From NCBI GenBank assembly GCA_014730285.1, contig WJIM01000050.1:1-8857 (forward strand): 8,857 nucleotides of DNA, given 5' to 3'. The translations under genes were made by a program, and so were the position numbers. Of this stretch, positions 6,558 through 8,857 are shown in pieces. The stretch is from Candidatus Zixiibacteriota bacterium. Its GTDB lineage: Bacteria > Zixibacteria > MSB-5A5 > JAABVY01. Under the pieces are notes generated by a model, which was not told where the DNA came from, did no database searches, and saw only the letters and a list, made by a program, of their open reading frames with translations. The stretch's first letter is position 1. Every line of letters starts with the position of its first letter.

Positions 6558-6575
6558 AGCATAAAGCTTTACGCT
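6558..6575. promoter_or_regulatory. Imperfect 18-bp palindrome at the predicted sixA transcription start
   Basis: The sequence AGCATAAAGCTTTACGCT is a near-perfect dyad: TAAAG/CTTTA in the centre and AGC/GCT at the ends, with a single mismatched pair (6561/6572). It has no loop, so it fits a dimeric protein site better than an RNA hairpin. It lies just downstream of the candidate -10 box, a typical repressor position. Confidence 0.35.
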
Positions 6576-6615
6576 GACATAACTTAGGATGTGTTAGCAA
6601 AGGGGATAATTGATT

Positions 6616-7086
6616 ATGAGAATTTACATTGTAAGACACGCAGAGGCCAAATCCAAAGAAGCAGATCCCAATAGGCCGCTGACAGAAATCGGCCGTCAGG
6701 AGATCAAGCAGACCGGCTCCCTTGCCGCAGACAGGGGCATGCAGGGTATAAAAAATATTTTCCACAGCGGCAAGACGCGTGCGGAAGAGACTGCTGAACT
6801 TCTGGCGGAACACATCAATTCGGATTCGAAGCCAGAGGAGGCTGAGGGCCTTAAGCCAATGGATGATCCCAAAATCTGGATTGACCGTCTGAACGGGGGC
6901 GAGTTTGACGGGGATGTCGCGGTTGTGGGTCATTTGCCTCATGTTGCTCGTCTGGCGACACATCTGTTGGGCAAGGAAAAGGGCGATGAGTTTTTCGATC
7001 CACACACTGCCACGATCTTCTGCCTGGAGCAGGACGAGGATAAGAAGTGGACGCTGCAATGGATGATAACACCCGGGACTACTTAG
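6616..7086 (+). CDS. sixA: SixA-type phosphohistidine phosphatase (histidine phosphatase superfamily)
   Basis: This 156-residue protein belongs to the histidine phosphatase (phosphoglycerate mutase-like) superfamily. E. coli SixA removes phosphate from phosphohistidine on signalling or phosphotransfer proteins. The RHG-like motif is IVRHAEA (5-11): Arg7 with His8 as phosphate acceptor. Further active-site residues are Arg55 in HSGKTRAEETAELL and His105 in VAVVGHLPHVARL (101-113). SixA-like features include PLTEIGRQE (21-29), the short length and the lack of the insertions found in larger mutases. The ATG at 6616 starts directly before the first strand (MRIYIVRH) and follows AGGGG (6601-6605) at a rather long 10 bases. 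A TTG at 6610 would add two residues at better spacing. It stands alone on the plus strand, divergent from yicC, and ends before a strong hairpin terminator. No histidine kinase or phosphotransfer partner is next to it, so the substrate is unknown. Confidence 0.87.
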   Translation: MRIYIVRHAEAKSKEADPNRPLTEIGRQEIKQTGSLAADRGMQGIKNIFHSGKTRAEETAELLAEHINSDSKPEEAEGLKPMDDPKIWIDRLNGGEFDGDVAVVGHLPHVARLATHLLGKEKGDEFFDPHTATIFCLEQDEDKKWTLQWMITPGTT

Positions 7087-7114
7087 CTTATTGAATAACG
7101 TGCATTAAATAAAG

Positions 7115-7145
7115 AAAGCCCGTTCGGAATTGACGAACGGGCTTT
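7115..7145. terminator. Bidirectional intrinsic terminator between the convergent genes
   Basis: AAAGCCCGTTCG (7115-7126) and CGAACGGGCTTT (7134-7145) form a perfect 12-bp stem with a 7-base loop. A-rich DNA before it and T-ending stem with AT-rich DNA after it give tracts on both strands. It lies 28 bases after the plus-strand sixA stop and 22 bases after the minus-strand stop of the peptidase gene, so it can serve both. Confidence 0.9.
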
Positions 7146-7167
7146 ATATATTGGCTAATAATCTTTT

Positions 7168-8857
7168 CTAACAGTCAGGTTCGCCGTTACCGTCCGTATC
7201 GCAGGGACTGCTGCCGCCGATAAACACATAATTGATAATCCAAACCGCATCACTGACATTAACATTGCCGTCGCAGTTGGTATCGCCGGTATGCATTGGA
7301 TCGGGCGGATCACCTCCGATAAAGACATAGTTAATCACAAAGACAGCGTCGGAAACATTACATTGATCGTCCGAGTTGGCATCGCCGCACATACCCTCAC
7401 ATGCATCGCCGATACCGTCTTCATCGCCGTCAAGCTGATCCGGGTTATACGTGTTGGGACAGTTGTCCTCGCTTTCGCATACGCTGTCCTGATCGGCATC
7501 ATTCTCGACATCCAGAGGACATGGATCGCATATATTCCCCATACTGTCGCCGTCATCATCGAGCTGTTCCGGATTATATGCAGTCGGGCAGTTGTCGAGC
7601 GGACATTCGTTATCTTCATGACCGGGATCACCGAAACCATCAGCATCTTCATCGAAGCAGATTGAATCAGGATCATGAATCGTGATAACGAAAACTCCTG
7701 TATCAATCAGCGGCGGATCGCTGGAATCAATCATCTGCACTTTGAAGACAAAGGTCGAAACGAAGATCGGCTGTCCCGTAATAGTGCCAATCTCGCCTCC
7801 ATTGAACATACATCCGTAAGGTATCTGGGCGCCGAACACAAGGCTCCAGTCGTAAGGCGGTGTACCGCCCACACCCTCGAGCTGATAAAAGTAATTGTAG
7901 CTGTAATATCCGTCGGGCGGCTCGTCCCCGGTTATATGAACCTCGCCGTCGCAGGCATCACCGACACCATCACCGTTGACATCACCCTGCTCCGGATTGG
8001 GCGTATCCGGGCAGTTATCGCAGGCGTTGCCTACGCTGTCCTCATCATTATCATCCTGCCCCACATTGCCGACCAGCCAGCAATTATCGGTTTCATTGGG
8101 TATACCGTCACTGTCGGCATCCGGATCGCACACATCACCGATCCCGTTTAGATTGACATCGCCCTGATCAGGATTGTAGTCGTTGACACAGTTGTCACAG
8201 AGATCGCCCACGCCGTCGTTATCGATATCCTCCTGTCCGGGATTATAATCGACCGGACAGTTATCCTCGTCATTCAAATAGCCGTCGTCATCAGCATCCT
8301 GGACCGGCATGACATTATAGAACAGATATTCCCCGCCGGGACCGCCCGGATAATACAGGTTGTCCACTATATACCAGGCATTATTATATCCGCCCCAGCC
8401 GTAATTCATATGTATTTGATTATATGCTCCCGCAACCCTCCAGCCGTCGCAGACGATGGCATGAGTCGGAATCGTGTAAGGCATCGGACGCCCTTCATCG
8501 ATTTCCGCGGCAATAAAATCGAACCATCCCTGGGCGCTATAGCTGCTTCGGTTGGCTGTCGCAATAGACTGATCGTAACGAAAGTAGTCGGTCCAGACAT
8601 CTTTATCCGGCCATGTACCTGAGCCGTCAACGCCGTAATCCATGTTATGCGCCACACCCACTTCGTAGGACAGTTCCGCCAGAGCTTCTCTCTGAGCGGA
8701 GGTGCATCCGCCATCGCAGTTGGCCGGCATATTGGCCCAGTCGTATTCATCCGAAAAATCAGCGGTCAAATACTGGGCATTAACGCCATTGTCTCCATTC
8801 CAGTAATATGTGTGATCGCCGGTTCCGGCCGGTGGCCATTGCCAGTACCACATAATC
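7168..8857 (-). CDS. Secreted C10-family cysteine peptidase with TSP3, Ig-like and dockerin-like domains (5' partial)
   Basis: The frame is open to the right edge, so the N-terminus (signal peptide, propeptide and nucleophilic Cys) is missing. Counting from the Met at 8853, residues 1-180 match the C-terminal part of the C10 (streptopain) peptidase domain: IMWYWQWPPAGTG normally follows the Cys motif by a few residues, then YDWANMP (37-43), ALAELSYEVGVAHNMDYG (57-74) and THAIVCDG with the likely catalytic His131, then IHMNYGWGG (147-155). Six full thrombospondin type 3 calcium-binding repeats (DNCP-x-YNPDQ-x-D-x-DGIGDACD) lie at about 197-302 and 420-486. Between the arrays an Ig-like module (303-396) contains GGTPPYDWS and GTITGQP. 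The C-terminus (489-551) is a dockerin-like pair, GDANSDDQCNVSDAVFVINY and GDTNCDGNVNVSDAVWIINY. The protein is presumably exported and calcium-stabilised. Peptidase activity is inferred; target and anchoring partner are unknown. Confidence 0.85.
   Translation of the reverse strand, partial: IMWYWQWPPAGTGDHTYYWNGDNGVNAQYLTADFSDEYDWANMPANCDGGCTSAQREALAELSYEVGVAHNMDYGVDGSGTWPDKDVWTDYFRYDQSIATANRSSYSAQGWFDFIAAEIDEGRPMPYTIPTHAIVCDGWRVAGAYNQIHMNYGWGGYNNAWYIVDNLYYPGGPGGEYLFYNVMPVQDADDDGYLNDEDNCPVDYNPGQEDIDNDGVGDLCDNCVNDYNPDQGDVNLNGIGDVCDPDADSDGIPNETDNCWLVGNVGQDDNDEDSVGNACDNCPDTPNPEQGDVNGDGVGDACDGEVHITGDEPPDGYYSYNYFYQLEGVGGTPPYDWSLVFGAQIPYGCMFNGGEIGTITGQPIFVSTFVFKVQMIDSSDPPLIDTGVFVITIHDPDSICFDEDADGFGDPGHEDNECPLDNCPTAYNPEQLDDDGDSMGNICDPCPLDVENDADQDSVCESEDNCPNTYNPDQLDGDEDGIGDACEGMCGDANSDDQCNVSDAVFVINYVFIGGDPPDPMHTGDTNCDGNVNVSDAVWIINYVFIGGSSPCDTDGNGEPDC
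7201..7389 (-). other. Dockerin-like type I domain (coding)
   Basis: Two F-hand-like calcium-binding repeats, each with a GD-x-N-x-D loop followed by NVSDAV-x-x-INYVFIGG, form the C-terminal module. The first loop (GDANSDDQCNVSD) has an irregular Cys; the second (GDTNCDGNVNVSD) is regular. Classical dockerins dock to cohesins. In FCB-type bacteria such modules end many secreted proteins without a known cellulosome, and the cohesin partner is not visible here. Confidence 0.75.
7396..7653 (-). repeat. Thrombospondin type 3 repeat array 2 (coding)
   Basis: A second TSP3 array follows the Ig-like module, with two full units (DNCPTAYNPEQ ending GNICD, and DNCPNTYNPDQ ending GDACE) and degenerate units containing DEDADGFGDPG and PCPLDVENDADQDSVC. 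It leads directly into the dockerin-like domain. Confidence 0.8.
7948..8295 (-). repeat. Thrombospondin type 3 repeat array 1 (coding)
   Basis: This stretch encodes four full TSP3 units plus short acidic linkers such as DADDDG and DADSDG. The units begin DNCPVDYNP, NCVNDYNPDQ, DNCWLVGN and NCPDTPNPEQ, and end in GDLCD, GDVCD, GNACD and GDACD. Asp/Asn-rich loops bind Ca2+ and paired Cys form disulfides in this family, which fits an extracellular location. The DNA repeats are degenerate, so this is an old protein-level repeat rather than a recent tandem duplication. Confidence 0.85.

Larger units (their letters stand above)
6328..6609. other. Divergent intergenic region between yicC and sixA
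   Basis: This AT-rich stretch holds no credible coding sequence. Its left part carries the yicC promoter and leader (minus strand). Its right part carries a candidate plus-strand promoter for the SixA-like gene and an imperfect palindrome at 6558-6575. Bases from about 6400 to 6520 contain T- and A-rich runs but no tRNA, riboswitch or terminator structure that I could recognise. Confidence 0.6.

Noticed and set aside
6556..7059. A 167-codon minus-strand frame opposite sixA
   Set aside because: The plus strand encodes the complete phosphatase signature; the opposite frame shows no recognisable domain and would run against the terminator layout.
7291..8151. Long plus-strand frames opposite the TSP3 region, rich in Ile and Val
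   Set aside because: They are complements of Asp/Asn codons of the calcium-binding repeats (GAT/GAC read in reverse as ATC/GTC), which makes spurious hydrophobic proteins.
7396..8295. Regularly spaced repeated words that could suggest a CRISPR or DNA satellite array
   Set aside because: Units are degenerate at the DNA level, stay in frame and encode TSP3 motifs; there are no identical repeats with unique spacers.

Overview
The window reads as a bacterial chromosome segment of roughly balanced base composition. It carries one long minus-strand housekeeping cluster, a small plus-strand gene, and a minus-strand secreted protein cut by the right edge. The C-terminal module of that secreted protein (dockerin-like repeats of the type NVSDAV-x-IINYVFIGG, ending in Cys, after thrombospondin type 3 repeats) is a style I associate with Zixibacteria and related FCB-superphylum lineages. 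That assignment is an inference from protein style, not a measured placement.

Layout on the minus strand, in transcription order. A recognisable promoter (6353-6381) precedes yicC (6327-5446), gmk (5445-4834), rpoZ (4811-4596), topA (4624-2282), xerC (2295-1396) and hslV (1384-854). Junctions are very tight: yicC/gmk abut as TAAATG, rpoZ/topA overlap by 29 bases, topA/xerC overlap by 14, and the other two gaps are 22 and 11 bases. This looks like one operon joining nucleotide supply (Gmk), RNA polymerase assembly (omega), RNA turnover (YicC), DNA supercoiling (TopA), chromosome dimer resolution (XerC) and protein quality control (HslV). It fuses two clusters usually seen apart: yicC-gmk-rpoZ (often followed by coaBC/priA) and topA-(trmFO)-xerC-hslV-hslU. 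Neither trmFO nor hslU is present in its usual place. Where hslU would be expected there is a GC-rich inverted-repeat segment, then the start of an SLC13/DASS-family membrane transporter with a plausible promoter of its own; this gene runs off the left edge.

Right of yicC, about 290 bases hold the divergent promoters for yicC (minus) and a SixA-type phosphohistidine phosphatase gene (plus, 6616-7086). That gene converges on the right-hand minus-strand gene. A perfect 12-bp-stem hairpin between them (7115-7145) is a likely bidirectional terminator. The right-hand gene (7168-8857, 5' end missing) encodes the C-terminal part of a secreted C10 (streptopain-like) cysteine peptidase followed by TSP3 repeats, an Ig-like domain, more TSP3 repeats and a dockerin-like domain.

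I see no mobile element, CRISPR array, RNA gene or phage module. I found no convincing wholly new system. The points most worth a second look are hslV without hslU, the basic N-terminal tail of TopA, the modular C10 peptidase, and a few inverted-repeat structures in the intergenic regions.
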